A stretch of DNA of 21,537 nucleotides from UBA1724 sp963611685 (GTDB taxonomy: Bacteria > Verrucomicrobiota > Lentisphaeria > Oligosphaerales > Oligosphaeraceae). Below the pieces are notes generated by a model. The model was not told the DNA's origin, made no database searches, and saw nothing but the letters and a program-made list of their open reading frames with translations. The translations under genes and the position numbers were made by a program. Below, in pieces: positions 7,477 through 15,961 of this stretch. The stretch lies in contig CAVDSU010000025.1 in the NCBI GenBank assembly GCA_963611685.1, forward strand, positions 1-21,537, given 5' to 3'. Position 1 is the stretch's first letter, and every line of letters starts with the position of its first letter.

Positions 7477-7505
7477 TATAATTCCCTCCTCCTTTTTCAA
7501 AAACC
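7477..7505 (+). promoter_or_regulatory. TATAAT box and CCTCC leader before the sugar isomerase
   Basis: A perfect TATAAT (7477-7482) lies only 23 bases before the ATG at 7506. It is followed by TCCCTCCTCCTTTTTCAAAA, the same tail that ends the family 1 elements. If used, the mRNA leader would be about 17 bases and would hold no Shine-Dalgarno. No good -35 box is visible, so this is tentative. Confidence 0.4.
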
Positions 7506-8333
7506 ATGTTTCTCGGCATCATCGACAAGGCATACACGGAGAAGTACGGCTATTCCCAGGGCATTTTGCGTCTGAAGGCGCAGGGCTACGACGCCATCGA
7601 CTACCAGGGCTTCGTGGACACCTCCACGGCGCTCTGGCAGCTCCCGGAGGACCGTTTTTTAGGGATGGTGAAGGAGACGGGCGAATTTTTGAAAGAGCAG
7701 GGGATCGTGGTGTACCAGGCCCATGCGCCCTGGGAGTGGCCGGCGCGTCACACCACGGCAGACGAGCGCAAGGACCTCTTTGAGCGTGTCCACCGTGCGC
7801 TGAAGGGCTGCCAGGCTCTGGGCTGCAAGAACCTCGTCATCCACCCCCTCATGCCCTTCCTGAACGACGAGGGCCAGGACGCCGAGACGGTGCTGGGCAT
7901 GAACCTGGGCTTCCTGGGCGCGGTCACCGACTACGCGCGATACTACGGCGTCACCGTCTGCCTGGAGAACCTCCCCTTCTCAAACCTCCCCCTGGCCACC
8001 CCCGAGGAAATCCGGAATTTCGTGGAGGACATGAACCTGGAGAACCTCCGGGTATGCCTGGACACCGGACACTGCAATGTCCGCGGCTTTTCCGCCGGCG
8101 ACGCCGTCCGGCTCATCGGCCCCGAGCTATTGAAATGCCTCCATGTCCACGACAACGACGGCGTGGCGGACCAGCACCGGATGCCGGGCGAGGGCACCAT
8201 CGACTGGGAGGACTTCCGGCAGGCGCTGCGCGATATCCACTTCCAGGGCGCACTCTCCCTGGAATGGTCCCCCCGCGACGAGACCGACGAGCTGCTGGGC
8301 ATCCAGAAGGCCCGCATCCTGGCGAATCCGTAG
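7506..8333 (+). CDS. Sugar phosphate isomerase/epimerase family protein (AP endonuclease 2-type TIM barrel)
   Basis: 275-aa TIM-barrel protein of the xylose isomerase-like / AP endonuclease 2 superfamily, whose members isomerise or epimerise sugars and related polyols with a divalent metal. Likely metal ligands are E154 (in CLENLPF), D186 and H189 (LDTGHCN), H213 and H215 (HVHDND), and E253 (SLEWSP). GEGTIDW near residue 230 is also typical. The protein begins directly with the first strand (MFLGIIDKAY), which supports the ATG at 7506. It stands alone between the divergent pseudopilin genes and leuS, so the context does not identify the substrate. No Shine-Dalgarno is seen. Confidence 0.82.
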   Translation: MFLGIIDKAYTEKYGYSQGILRLKAQGYDAIDYQGFVDTSTALWQLPEDRFLGMVKETGEFLKEQGIVVYQAHAPWEWPARHTTADERKDLFERVHRALKGCQALGCKNLVIHPLMPFLNDEGQDAETVLGMNLGFLGAVTDYARYYGVTVCLENLPFSNLPLATPEEIRNFVEDMNLENLRVCLDTGHCNVRGFSAGDAVRLIGPELLKCLHVHDNDGVADQHRMPGEGTIDWEDFRQALRDIHFQGALSLEWSPRDETDELLGIQKARILANP

Positions 8334-8492
8334 AACGCAGGCGCGCGACACCAGTCCTCACGCCTTCCATTATATTACTCGACTGCGTTTTACAACCTCC
8401 CGCGGGTGGACTGCGCCCGCGTCGCGCAAGCCCTTTTTATTTTCGGTCGAGAAACCCCTCTCACCCTTTTTCCCTCCAAGAGGACCCCACAC

Positions 8493-11093
8493 ATGAACGA
8501 AACGCCCATCTGCAACGCATACGAGCCCGCCAAGATCGAACCCAAGTGGCAGGCCTTCTGGGCCCAGAACAAGACCTTCCGCGCCGTGGACTGCGACACC
8601 ACCCGAAAGAAGGTCTACGTGCTGGACATGTTCCCCTATCCCTCCGGCGCCGGCCTCCATGTGGGACACCCCGAGGGCTACACCGCCAGCGACATCTGGT
8701 GCCGCTTCAAGCGCATGAAGGGCTACAACGTCCTCCACGCCATGGGATGGGACGCCTTCGGACTGCCCGCCGAACAATACGCCGTCAAGACCGGCACACA
8801 CCCCGAAATCACCACCGCCAAGAACATCAAGACCTTCAAGCGACAGCTGGAGGCCTTCGGCTTCTCCTTTGACTGGGACCGCGAAATCCGCACCTGCGAT
8901 CCCGCCTACTACAAGTGGACCCAGTGGATCTTCTCCAAGCTCTTCGAGAAGGGCCTTGCCTACGAGTCCTTCCAACCCGTCAACTGGTGCCCCGCACTGG
9001 GCACCGTGCTGGCCAACGAGGAGGTCATCAACGGCCGCTCCGAGGTCGGAAACTACCCCGTGGAGCGCAAGCCCATCCGCCAGTGGGTCCTGAAGATCAC
9101 CGAATACGCCGAGAAGCTCCTCCAGGGGCTGGAGGGCCTGGAGTGGCCGGAGGGCACCCTGGAGATGCAGCGCAACTGGATCGGAAAGTCCACCGGCGCA
9201 CACGTCGACTTCAAGGTCCAGGGACACGACGAGACCATCACCGTCTACACCACGCGACCCGATACCCTCTTCGGCGCCACCTACATGGTCCTGGCACCCG
9301 AACACCCCCTCGTGGCAAAGATCACCACCCCCGAGCAGAAGGCCGCCGTGGAGGCCTACGCCGACGAAGCCCGCCATAAGTCCGACATGGACCGCACCGA
9401 GCTCAACAAGGACAAGACCGGCGTCTTCACCGGCGCCTACGCCATCAACCCCGTCAACGGCGTCGCCATCCCCGTCTGGATCTCCGACTACGTCCTGGCA
9501 TCCTACGGCACCGGCGCCATCATGGCAGTCCCCGAACACGACACCCGCGACTTCGCCTTCGCCAAAAAGTTCGACCTGCCCATCATCTGCGTGCTGAAGC
9601 CCTCCGAGAAGGACTGCGAGGCCGCCGGCGTGACGCTGGACGACGTGCTTTCCGGGAAGGTCTGCTGGGCTGAGGACGGCATCCACTGCAACTCCGCCAA
9701 CGACCAGGGGCTGGACCTGAATGGCATGAACCTGGAGGAGGCCAAGAAGGCGATCAATGCCTGGATGGAGGAGAAGCACGTGGGCAAGGCCACCGTGAAC
9801 TACCGCCTCCGCGACTGGCTCTTCAGCCGCCAGCGCTACTGGGGCGAGCCCTTCCCCCTGGTCCACTACCCCGATGGACACGTGGGACTGGTCCCCGAGG
9901 ACCAGCTCCCCGTGGTGCTCCCCGAGCTGGAGGACTACAAGCCCACCGCCACCGGCGAACCCCCGCTGGCGCGCGCCAAGGAGTGGCTCAAGTGGACCGA
10001 TCCCAAGACCGGCGAGGTCTGCACCCGCGAGACCAACACCATGCCCCAGTGGGCCGGCTCCTGCTGGTACTACCTGCGCTACATCGATCCCCACAACGAC
10101 AAGCAGGGATGGGATCCCGAAAAGGAGAAGTACTGGATGCCCGTGGACCTCTACGTGGGCGGCGCCGAGCACGCCGTGCTGCACCTCCTCTACTCCCGCT
10201 TCTGGCACCGCGTCCTCTTCGACCTGGGACTGGTCTCCACGCCCGAGCCCTGGAAGCGCCTCATCCACCAGGGAATGATCCTGGGCATCTCCTACAAGGA
10301 CAAGCGCGGCGTGCTGATTCCCAACGACCTGGTGGAGGCGAAGGACGGAAAGTTCTTCCACAAGGAGACCGGCGAGGAGCTCACCAGCCTCCCCGCAAAG
10401 ATGTCCAAGAGCCTCAAGAATGTGGTGAACCCCGACGACGTCATCCGGCAGTACGGCGCCGACGCCTTCCGCCTCTACGAGATGTTCATGGGGCCCCTGC
10501 GCGAGGTCAAGCCCTGGTCCACCCAGGGAGTGGAGGGCGTCTACCGATTCCTCCACCGCTTCTGGAGAATGTGCATCGACACCGACACCGGTAAGCTGGC
10601 AAGCCAGGTGGACGACACGCCGCTCACCCGCGACCAGGAGCGTCTCCTCCACCAGACCATCAAGAAGGTCTCCGAGGACATCGAGTCGCTCTCCTACAAC
10701 ACCGCCATCAGCCAGCTCATGGTCTTCCAGAACGAGTTCTCCAAGCTGGAACACCGGAACCGCGCCGCCCTGGAGACCGCAGTCCTCCTGCTCTCCCCCA
10801 TGGCGCCCCATATCTGCGAGGAGCTCTGGACCCGCTTCGGACACGACGACACCCTGGCATACCACCCCTGGCCCGACTACGATCCCAAGAAGATCGAGGT
10901 GGACGAAGTGGAGATCCTGGTGCAGCTCAATGGCAAGCCGAAGGTGCGCCTGATGGCTCCCGCCAAGGCCACCAAGGAAGAGCTGCTGGCGCTGGCGCAC
11001 GCCAATCCCCAGGTGCAGGAGCTCCTCCAGGGAAAGACCCTGGTCAAGGAGATCGCCGTCCCCGGACGCCTGGTGGGACTGGTCGTGAAATAG
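8493..11093 (+). CDS. leuS: Leucine--tRNA ligase
   Basis: 866-aa class I aminoacyl-tRNA synthetase that charges tRNA-Leu, of normal bacterial length. It shows the HIGH-type signature HVGH (56-59, after FPYPSGAGL), the CP1 editing domain with TTRPDTLFGATY and GTGAIMAVPEHDTRDFAF, and the KMSKS loop at 636-640 (AKMSKSLKN). An anticodon-binding domain and the small C-terminal domain follow. The ATG at 8493 was chosen over in-frame upstream codons because it has AAGAGGA at the right distance and starts the conserved N-terminus. Codon use is strongly biased to C and G in third positions, as expected for a well expressed gene of this genome. uxaC follows after 58 bp. Confidence 0.98.
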   Translation: MNETPICNAYEPAKIEPKWQAFWAQNKTFRAVDCDTTRKKVYVLDMFPYPSGAGLHVGHPEGYTASDIWCRFKRMKGYNVLHAMGWDAFGLPAEQYAVKTGTHPEITTAKNIKTFKRQLEAFGFSFDWDREIRTCDPAYYKWTQWIFSKLFEKGLAYESFQPVNWCPALGTVLANEEVINGRSEVGNYPVERKPIRQWVLKITEYAEKLLQGLEGLEWPEGTLEMQRNWIGKSTGAHVDFKVQGHDETITVYTTRPDTLFGATYMVLAPEHPLVAKITTPEQKAAVEAYADEARHKSDMDRTELNKDKTGVFTGAYAINPVNGVAIPVWISDYVLASYGTGAIMAVPEHDTRDFAFAKKFDLPIICVLKPSEKDCEAAGVTLDDVLSGKVCWAEDGIHCNSANDQGLDLNGMNLEEAKKAINAWMEEKHVGKATVNYRLRDWLFSRQRYWGEPFPLVHYPDGHVGLVPEDQLPVVLPELEDYKPTATGEPPLARAKEWLKWTDPKTGEVCTRETNTMPQWAGSCWYYLRYIDPHNDKQGWDPEKEKYWMPVDLYVGGAEHAVLHLLYSRFWHRVLFDLGLVSTPEPWKRLIHQGMILGISYKDKRGVLIPNDLVEAKDGKFFHKETGEELTSLPAKMSKSLKNVVNPDDVIRQYGADAFRLYEMFMGPLREVKPWSTQGVEGVYRFLHRFWRMCIDTDTGKLASQVDDTPLTRDQERLLHQTIKKVSEDIESLSYNTAISQLMVFQNEFSKLEHRNRAALETAVLLLSPMAPHICEELWTRFGHDDTLAYHPWPDYDPKKIEVDEVEILVQLNGKPKVRLMAPAKATKEELLALAHANPQVQELLQGKTLVKEIAVPGRLVGLVVK

Positions 11094-11151
11094 CCCGCAA
11101 GTCACCACATCCCTCCCACCCGTTCCCTTCCGCACAAAGGCATTCCACACC

Positions 11152-12525
11152 ATGGCATTCCTTGACAAGAACTACCTGCTCACCTCCGACGAGGCGAAGG
11201 AGATCTACGCCGAGATCGGCGCGCTGCCCATCCTGGATCCCCACAACCACTGCGACGTGAAGGCGCTGGCGGAGGACCGCGGCTTCCGGGATCTCTGGGA
11301 GGCGGAGGCCGCCACCGACCACTACGTGTGGGAGCTCATGCGGAAATGCGGGGTCCCCGAGGCGCTGATCACGGGCAAGGAGGCCTCCCACCACGACAAG
11401 TGGCTGGCGCTGGCGAGGGTCTTCCCCCTCTTCGCCGGAAATCCCACCTACGAGTGGATCCACCTGGATCTGCGTAGCCGCCTGGGCATCCAGCTGGAGA
11501 TCAACGAGGAGAATGCCGAGGCCATCTGGCAGCAGTCCGAGCGGCTCCTCCAGACCCCGGAATTCTCCCCGCAGTCCCTCATCCTGGCCATGAATGTGGA
11601 GGCGATGTGCTCCACCGATGACCCCGCCGATACCCTGGAATACCACCAGGCGCTGGCAAAGGGCCGCCTGGCGGGACGCGTCCGCCCCACCTTCCGCCCC
11701 GACAATGCGATGAACATCCAGAAGAAGAGCTGGAATGCCTACGTGGATCGCCTGGAGGCGCGCTGGGACCGCTCGCTGGATGCCCTAGAGGACTTCCTGG
11801 CGGTCCTCTCCCAGGCGCACGACGCCATGGGCGCCCTGGGCGCCGTCGCCTCCGACCACGGCGTGGTCACCCCCGAGACCGCCGCGCCCGACCGCGCCAC
11901 CGCCGCCGCACTCTACCGGCGTGCCCGCGCCGGCGAGGTCCTCTCCGATGCGGAGTGCGCGCTCTTCCGGGGATTCTTCCTCCAGGAGATGGCCGCGCTG
12001 GACGCCGAGAAGGGCTGGGTCTTCCAGATCCACTACGGCGCCGTCCGCGACGTGCGCGACTCCCTCTTCCAGAAGCTGGGTCCCGATGTGGGCGGCGACG
12101 TCTCCGATCACGGCATCGCCGCGCTGGCGCCCCTGCTGCCCCTGCTCAACCGCTTCGACGGCCGACTGAAGACGGTGCTCTACAACATGAACCCCGCCCA
12201 CAACGCCACCCTCGCCATGCTCACCCGCGCCTTCGGCGAAAACGTGTGCCTGGGACCCGCCTGGTGGCTCAATGACTCCTACGTCGGCATCCGCACGCAG
12301 CTGGAGCTGGGGGCCTCCATCGACCTCTTCAGCAATATGACCGGAATGGTCTCCGATTCCCGGAAGATCCTCTCCTACGGCTCCCGCTTCGACCTCTATC
12401 GCCGCACCCTCTCCGCCGTCCTGGGAGACCAGGTCATCCGCGGACAGATGCCCCTCTCCGTGGCGAAGACCCTGGCGCGGCGGCTGTCCTACGATCGCCC
12501 CAAGGCATTCTTCGGCTTTCACTAG
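11152..12525 (+). CDS. uxaC: Glucuronate isomerase
   Basis: 457-aa uronate isomerase of the amidohydrolase superfamily that converts D-glucuronate to D-fructuronate and D-galacturonate to D-tagaturonate, the first step of uronate breakdown. The metal-binding DPHNHCD (D29, H31, H33) lies near the N-terminus. MNVEAMCSTDDP, RPTFRPD, the IHYGA strand motif and the C-terminal SDSRKILSYGSRFDLYRR are all hallmarks of UxaC. Length agrees with the family (about 470). The neighbours leuS and prepilin peptidase are unrelated in function, though gaps of 58 and 38 bp allow one transcript. No other uronate pathway genes are adjacent. The leader is pyrimidine-rich and lacks a clear Shine-Dalgarno. Confidence 0.96.
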   Translation: MAFLDKNYLLTSDEAKEIYAEIGALPILDPHNHCDVKALAEDRGFRDLWEAEAATDHYVWELMRKCGVPEALITGKEASHHDKWLALARVFPLFAGNPTYEWIHLDLRSRLGIQLEINEENAEAIWQQSERLLQTPEFSPQSLILAMNVEAMCSTDDPADTLEYHQALAKGRLAGRVRPTFRPDNAMNIQKKSWNAYVDRLEARWDRSLDALEDFLAVLSQAHDAMGALGAVASDHGVVTPETAAPDRATAAALYRRARAGEVLSDAECALFRGFFLQEMAALDAEKGWVFQIHYGAVRDVRDSLFQKLGPDVGGDVSDHGIAALAPLLPLLNRFDGRLKTVLYNMNPAHNATLAMLTRAFGENVCLGPAWWLNDSYVGIRTQLELGASIDLFSNMTGMVSDSRKILSYGSRFDLYRRTLSAVLGDQVIRGQMPLSVAKTLARRLSYDRPKAFFGFH

Positions 12526-12563
12526 AAAACGCACCGGACACCGCCCTCCCCTCCCCCCACGCC

Positions 12564-13553
12564 ATGCTCATCGTCGCCGCCATCGGATTCCTCTTCGGGG
12601 CCCTCATCGGGAGCTTCCTGAATGTGGTGGTGTGGCGTGTGCCCCGGGGGATGTCGCTGGTGCGGCCACCCAGCACCTGCCCGAAGTGCGGCCGGCGCAT
12701 CCGCCCCTGGGAAAACATCCCGATCCTCAGCTGGCTCTGCCTGGGCGGGAAGTGCGCGGGATGCCACCTCCCCATCTCCTGGAAGTATCCCGCCGGCGAG
12801 GCCGCCGTGGGATGCCTCTACGCCATGATCGCCGTGCACGTCTGGCAGGAGGCACTCCCCTGGGAGACCCTGGTGCCATGGTTCTGGTTCGCCGGATCCA
12901 TGCTCTCGCTGGCACGCATCGACTGGGAACACCGGCTCATCCCCAACCGCGTCACATACCCGGGAATGGCCGCAGCACTCCTCTGCGCACTACTCCTGCC
13001 ACTCTCCCGACCCGCACTCGTCAATCCCCTTAACCCGAACTACGGCGGACTGCTCACACGGCCCCTCCTGGCCGCCATCCGAAGTCTGCCCCTCCCAGAA
13101 GCCTGCACCCTCCGACTCGCCGCCGTCGCAGACTGCCTCGCCGGACTCCTCCTGGGACTCCTGCTCCTGGGCGCGGTGTATCTCCTCGGAAAGAAGGCGC
13201 TGCAGGCGCGCAACCGCAAGAGGGGCCTCGAGGACACCCCGGAAAACACCGAGGTCATGGGCCTCGGCGACGTGAAGATGCTCGCCATGACCGGCGCATT
13301 CCTGGGCGCCGACGCCGTGGTCTTCCTCCTCGCCGGAGGCACCCTCCTGGGCTTCGCCATCGCACTGGTCGCAAACGCCTTCCCCAAAAAGACCACACCC
13401 ACCCAAAAGGCAAAGGGAAACAAACAGGACGCCCCCAAAAAGGAGCCGAATCCCCTCCTGGCATCCATCCCCTTCGCACCCGCTTTCGCAATTCCCGCAC
13501 TCCTCTGGACCGTCGCCGGAAACTGGCTCTGGCTCCTCTTCGGAGACCACTAG
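12564..13553 (+). CDS. Prepilin peptidase (type IV leader peptidase, A24 family)
   Basis: 329-aa integral membrane aspartic protease that cleaves, and usually N-methylates, prepilins and pseudopilins. The N-terminal domain has GSFLNVVVWRVP and a zinc-type tetracysteine site (CPKC and CAGC). The catalytic aspartates are D120 in RIDWEHRLIP and D236 in GLGDVKMLAMTGAFLG, the GxGD motif. Several hydrophobic spans are seen. A polar, lysine-rich loop between the last spans (about 272-298) is longer than usual. It probably processes the two pseudopilins at 5062-6974, which carry the matching signal. Start is the ATG at 12564, 38 bp after uxaC, without a Shine-Dalgarno. Gene name could be pilD or gspO; the sequence does not decide. 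Confidence 0.94.
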   Translation: MLIVAAIGFLFGALIGSFLNVVVWRVPRGMSLVRPPSTCPKCGRRIRPWENIPILSWLCLGGKCAGCHLPISWKYPAGEAAVGCLYAMIAVHVWQEALPWETLVPWFWFAGSMLSLARIDWEHRLIPNRVTYPGMAAALLCALLLPLSRPALVNPLNPNYGGLLTRPLLAAIRSLPLPEACTLRLAAVADCLAGLLLGLLLLGAVYLLGKKALQARNRKRGLEDTPENTEVMGLGDVKMLAMTGAFLGADAVVFLLAGGTLLGFAIALVANAFPKKTTPTQKAKGNKQDAPKKEPNPLLASIPFAPAFAIPALLWTVAGNWLWLLFGDH

Positions 13554-13651
13554 ACGCGAAGAGGAAACACAGATACCGCCCCCGGAAAAAATTCCTGCCT
13601 GTACTTGAAATTGGGCAATCAGTGGCTAACTTTCTGTGTTTACAATTTCTC

Positions 13652-13657
13652 TATAAA
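13652..13657 (+). promoter_or_regulatory. Possible -10 box before the envelope cassette
   Basis: The 196-base gap 13554-13749 is more AT-rich than its surroundings and contains TATAAA at 13652, about 90 bases before the first gene of the cassette. A matching -35 is poor, so this is only suggestive. A good AGGAG Shine-Dalgarno at 13734-13738 supports the ATG at 13750. Confidence 0.25.
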
Positions 13658-13749
13658 TTCCATCCAAACCCCCGGCCCAAAGGCGCAAAAATCCTCCATA
13701 ACACGCTGGCGGAACCGGGATAGCAACACCCTTAGGAGACTCCTTTCCA

Positions 13750-15003
13750 ATGAGTAAGAACGGGAAGATCATCGGCATTGCCGCGCTCGTGCTGGCCATT
13801 GCCGCCGTTACATTTGCCGTCCTCAGCCTATTGCAGGCAAAGAAACACGCACGGCGCTACCAGGAATTGGCCACCGCCGTGGCCGCCATGGGAGATACCC
13901 TGGACTCCGGAAAGAACATCAATGTCTCCTACTCCATCCAGGAGGGCAAGGAGCAGGGAACCCTGGGCTGGACCGCCACGAAGGGCCTCCCCGGCGCCAC
14001 CGCAAATGCCGTCGCTCCCCTGGAAGACCTGGCACAGGAAGTCATCCAGCAGCGAGAGGAGATCGTCACCACCATCATCGAGAAGGTCGCCAAGCCCCTG
14101 GAATGCCCCCCCGCAAAGACCCCCAATGCTGAGGCCGTCAACAACGTGAACGAATACGCCTCCAGCTTGAACGGACTGATCCAGCACATCCAGGCACGCG
14201 TCAACCGCGACCGCAATCTCCAGGGAATGGTCAACCAGGTCCTGGGAGCCCTCATGGTCCGCGGACGCTATAACGGCACCATCACCGACAACGGACAGAT
14301 GGACGCCGCCGACAGCGCCGCCCTCGCTGACGCCACCAAGAACCTCAGTAACCTCCGCGGAAACTACCGCGCCATGACCCGCGCCCTCCAGGAACTCTCC
14401 CGGAACCTGCGCTCCGTCCAGATCGACGGCGTCCAGTGGGAGACCCCCGCCATCGCCAATACCCTGGGCTCCACCGGACTCACCGCCGCCGAAACCGAGA
14501 GCAACAACAACGCCCTCGGCAAATACACCAGCGACCTCGCGAAGATCAAGGCGCAGCTCCAGCGCATCAACGACCTCCAGGACGCCGCCGACCAGCTCGC
14601 CGAGGAGCTGAAGGCCTCCCAGGCCGAGACCGCCAAGTGGAAGGAAGCCTGGCAGAAGGACGAGGACGCCATCAAGTCCTTCATGGACAACGTGGTGCCC
14701 AGCGGCAACTACAACATGCACGCCCTCGCCTCCGCAGACCAGGTCAACGAGAACGTGACCGGCCGCGTCATGAACATCGCCGCCGAATACGGCTATGTCA
14801 TCACCAGCTTGACCCAAGGCGACACCACCCCCGAACTCCTCTTCTCCGTCTATCGCAGCGGAAAATACATCGGAATGATCCGGATCCTCTCCGTCACTCC
14901 CTATAACTCGCTGGCCATCGTCGTGAACGGCGCCGCCAAGGACATCCAGGTGAACGACACCCTGATCCTCGCCAGCGATACCCTCCAGTCCATCGTGAAG
15001 TAA
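13750..15003 (+). CDS. Membrane-anchored coiled-coil protein, unknown function
   Basis: 417-aa protein not recognised as a named family. One N-terminal transmembrane span (about 8-28) is followed by a charged segment, so most of the protein should be periplasmic. The middle is helical and rich in Ala, Gln, Asn and Glu, with a likely coiled coil at about 260-320 (QLQRINDLQDAADQLAEEL and onward). The last 85 residues look like a compact beta domain: GRVMNIAAEYGYVI, then LLFSVYRSGKYIGMIRI and IQVNDTLIL, a pattern resembling the C-terminal beta-barrel domain seen in some PVC coiled-coil proteins and in FlgT. That resemblance is from memory and unverified. AGGAG stands 11 bases before the ATG. It heads a three-gene cassette with gaps of 21 and 13 bp. 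Confidence 0.8.
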   Translation: MSKNGKIIGIAALVLAIAAVTFAVLSLLQAKKHARRYQELATAVAAMGDTLDSGKNINVSYSIQEGKEQGTLGWTATKGLPGATANAVAPLEDLAQEVIQQREEIVTTIIEKVAKPLECPPAKTPNAEAVNNVNEYASSLNGLIQHIQARVNRDRNLQGMVNQVLGALMVRGRYNGTITDNGQMDAADSAALADATKNLSNLRGNYRAMTRALQELSRNLRSVQIDGVQWETPAIANTLGSTGLTAAETESNNNALGKYTSDLAKIKAQLQRINDLQDAADQLAEELKASQAETAKWKEAWQKDEDAIKSFMDNVVPSGNYNMHALASADQVNENVTGRVMNIAAEYGYVITSLTQGDTTPELLFSVYRSGKYIGMIRILSVTPYNSLAIVVNGAAKDIQVNDTLILASDTLQSIVK

Positions 15004-15024
15004 ATCTCAAGGGAGGCACAAGAA

Positions 15025-15246
15025 ATGTTCGGCAAGAAAGATCCCCAGGTCGTGAAGCCCACCAACGACGCCCCCGCCCCCGCCGCTGACGCGAAGCCCG
15101 CGAAGGCCCCCAAGGCGAAGGCTGCCCCCAAGGCCCCCGGCGCAAAGCCCACGTTCGGCGACATCTGCGTCATGGGCACCGCCGCCCTGCTGGCCGTCAC
15201 CGTGGTCCTCCAGCTGATCACCCTCAAGACTCTCTTCCTCTTCTAG
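15025..15246 (+). CDS. Small single-span membrane protein with Ala/Pro/Lys linker
   Basis: 73-aa protein. Residues 1-42 are a low-complexity linker of Ala, Pro and Lys (PAKAPKAKAAPKAPGAKP), and residues 47-72 form one hydrophobic span ending LKTLFLF at the C-terminus. This fits a tail-anchored inner-membrane protein with a basic extended cytoplasmic part. GGGAGG at 15011-15016 gives a strong ribosome binding site. It lies 21 bp after the coiled-coil gene and 13 bp before the lipoprotein gene, so a joint role with them is likely. No family was recognised. Confidence 0.75.
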   Translation: MFGKKDPQVVKPTNDAPAPAADAKPAKAPKAKAAPKAPGAKPTFGDICVMGTAALLAVTVVLQLITLKTLFLF

Positions 15247-15259
15247 CCTCAAGAGAAAG

Positions 15260-15409
15260 ATGAAGAAGTCACTCCTGCTCCTCCTCTCCGCATTGCTCCT
15301 GGCTACCCTCGCCGCGGGATGCCTCTCCATCCAGGAAGACCCCAATAGCGACCTGCCAAGCAATGCCCCCGCCTCCTGGGAGGGCAAGACTCTCGGAGTG
15401 CCACTCTAA
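15260..15409 (+). CDS. Very small lipoprotein (49 aa)
   Basis: The frame encodes a type II signal peptide (MKKSLLLLLSALLLATLAAG) ending in the lipobox LAAGC, with the acylated cysteine at residue 21. Only 28 residues remain after cleavage, rich in Pro and Ser and including LPSNAPASWEGK. The residue after the cysteine is Leu, not Asp, which under the E. coli rule points to the outer membrane. AAGAG precedes the ATG by a short distance, and the gene lies between the 73-aa membrane protein and a clear terminator. Small lipoproteins with an LPxxxPxSWEG-like segment occur in PVC bacteria (recalled, not checked). Function unknown. Confidence 0.8.
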   Translation: MKKSLLLLLSALLLATLAAGCLSIQEDPNSDLPSNAPASWEGKTLGVPL

Positions 15410-15440
15410 AGACTAGAAAGCCATAGCAGGCGCACAAAAA

Positions 15441-15475
15441 CGCGACCCGTCTCCAACGGGCCGCGTTTTTTTGTT
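15441..15475 (+). terminator. Intrinsic terminator of the envelope cassette
   Basis: A 10-bp stem with one mismatch (15441-15450 with 15456-15465, loop CTCCA) is followed by seven T. A run of A precedes it, so it may also act on the minus strand for the HTH operon that ends at 15500. Confidence 0.85.
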
Positions 15476-15499
15476 TGTGAAAAGAAGAAGGAGGAAGTT

Positions 15500-15961
15500 C
15501 TATGGCTCTGCCTCAAGCGAGGACGGTGGGGCGTCCTTTGGACAGGTTGCCAGCAGCCGGAAGCGGTATTTCTGGACGCTTTGCAGCAAAAATGCGTGGA
15601 GCCTCGCTACGAAGCGACGAGGGCTTTGGGTGAGCCGAAAGATTTGCAATGCCCGTGGGAGCATTGCCTGGAGAGGCGGATCCGGCTGAGTGAACCGGGA
15701 AGAGCGTAGCAGCAAAAGCCGCAGGCGCTCCTTGACGAGGGGATTCTCCTCCAAGGTCTCTAGAGTGGAAAAGACGGAGAGAGTACGTTCGTAATGCGTC
15801 GAGAAGGAGGACCTCTCCCAGTTGGAGAGCGTCGCCCGATTCACATTCAACAACTGCGACATCTCGGTGCTGGTGAGGTCGTGACGCCGCCGAAAGGCCC
15901 TCAGCGCCGCGGAAACACGCGCACCAGCGTCTTCTTGATTTTCTTGGGTATCCGTGGTCAT
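15500..15961 (-). CDS. Helix-turn-helix (XRE-like) protein A
   Basis: 153-aa predicted DNA-binding protein. An XRE-like helix-turn-helix spans about residues 18-50 (LTSTEMSQLLNVNRATLSNW followed by ER). The C-terminal part has a segment SPRRFVARLHAFLLQSVQK that is shared with the upstream neighbour, while the tail is Pro/Ser-rich. The start at 15961 overlaps the stop of protein B as ATGA and has GGGAGGAA at a suitable distance, so translation is probably coupled. It is the last gene of a minus-strand group with three others. The domain after the HTH was not recognised. It may be a transcription regulator acting together with its paralogue; no target is evident. Confidence 0.8.
   Translation of the reverse strand: MTTDTQENQEDAGARVSAALRAFRRRHDLTSTEMSQLLNVNRATLSNWERSSFSTHYERTLSVFSTLETLEENPLVKERLRLLLLRSSRFTQPDPPLQAMLPRALQIFRLTQSPRRFVARLHAFLLQSVQKYRFRLLATCPKDAPPSSLEAEP

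Noticed and set aside
8401..8421. CGCGGG/CCCGCG hairpin between the sugar isomerase and leuS
   Set aside because: Short stem with the T run 14 bases away; too weak to call.
8370..11168. Very long open frame opposite leuS, and similar ones opposite the glycosidase, ugd, uxaC and argJ
   Set aside because: They arise from strong third-position GC bias of the real genes; translations are low-complexity and lack motifs.
13535..13564. Inverted repeat CCTCTTCG/CGAAGAGG around the prepilin peptidase stop
   Set aside because: The loop is 14 bases and no T run follows, so it is not a convincing terminator.
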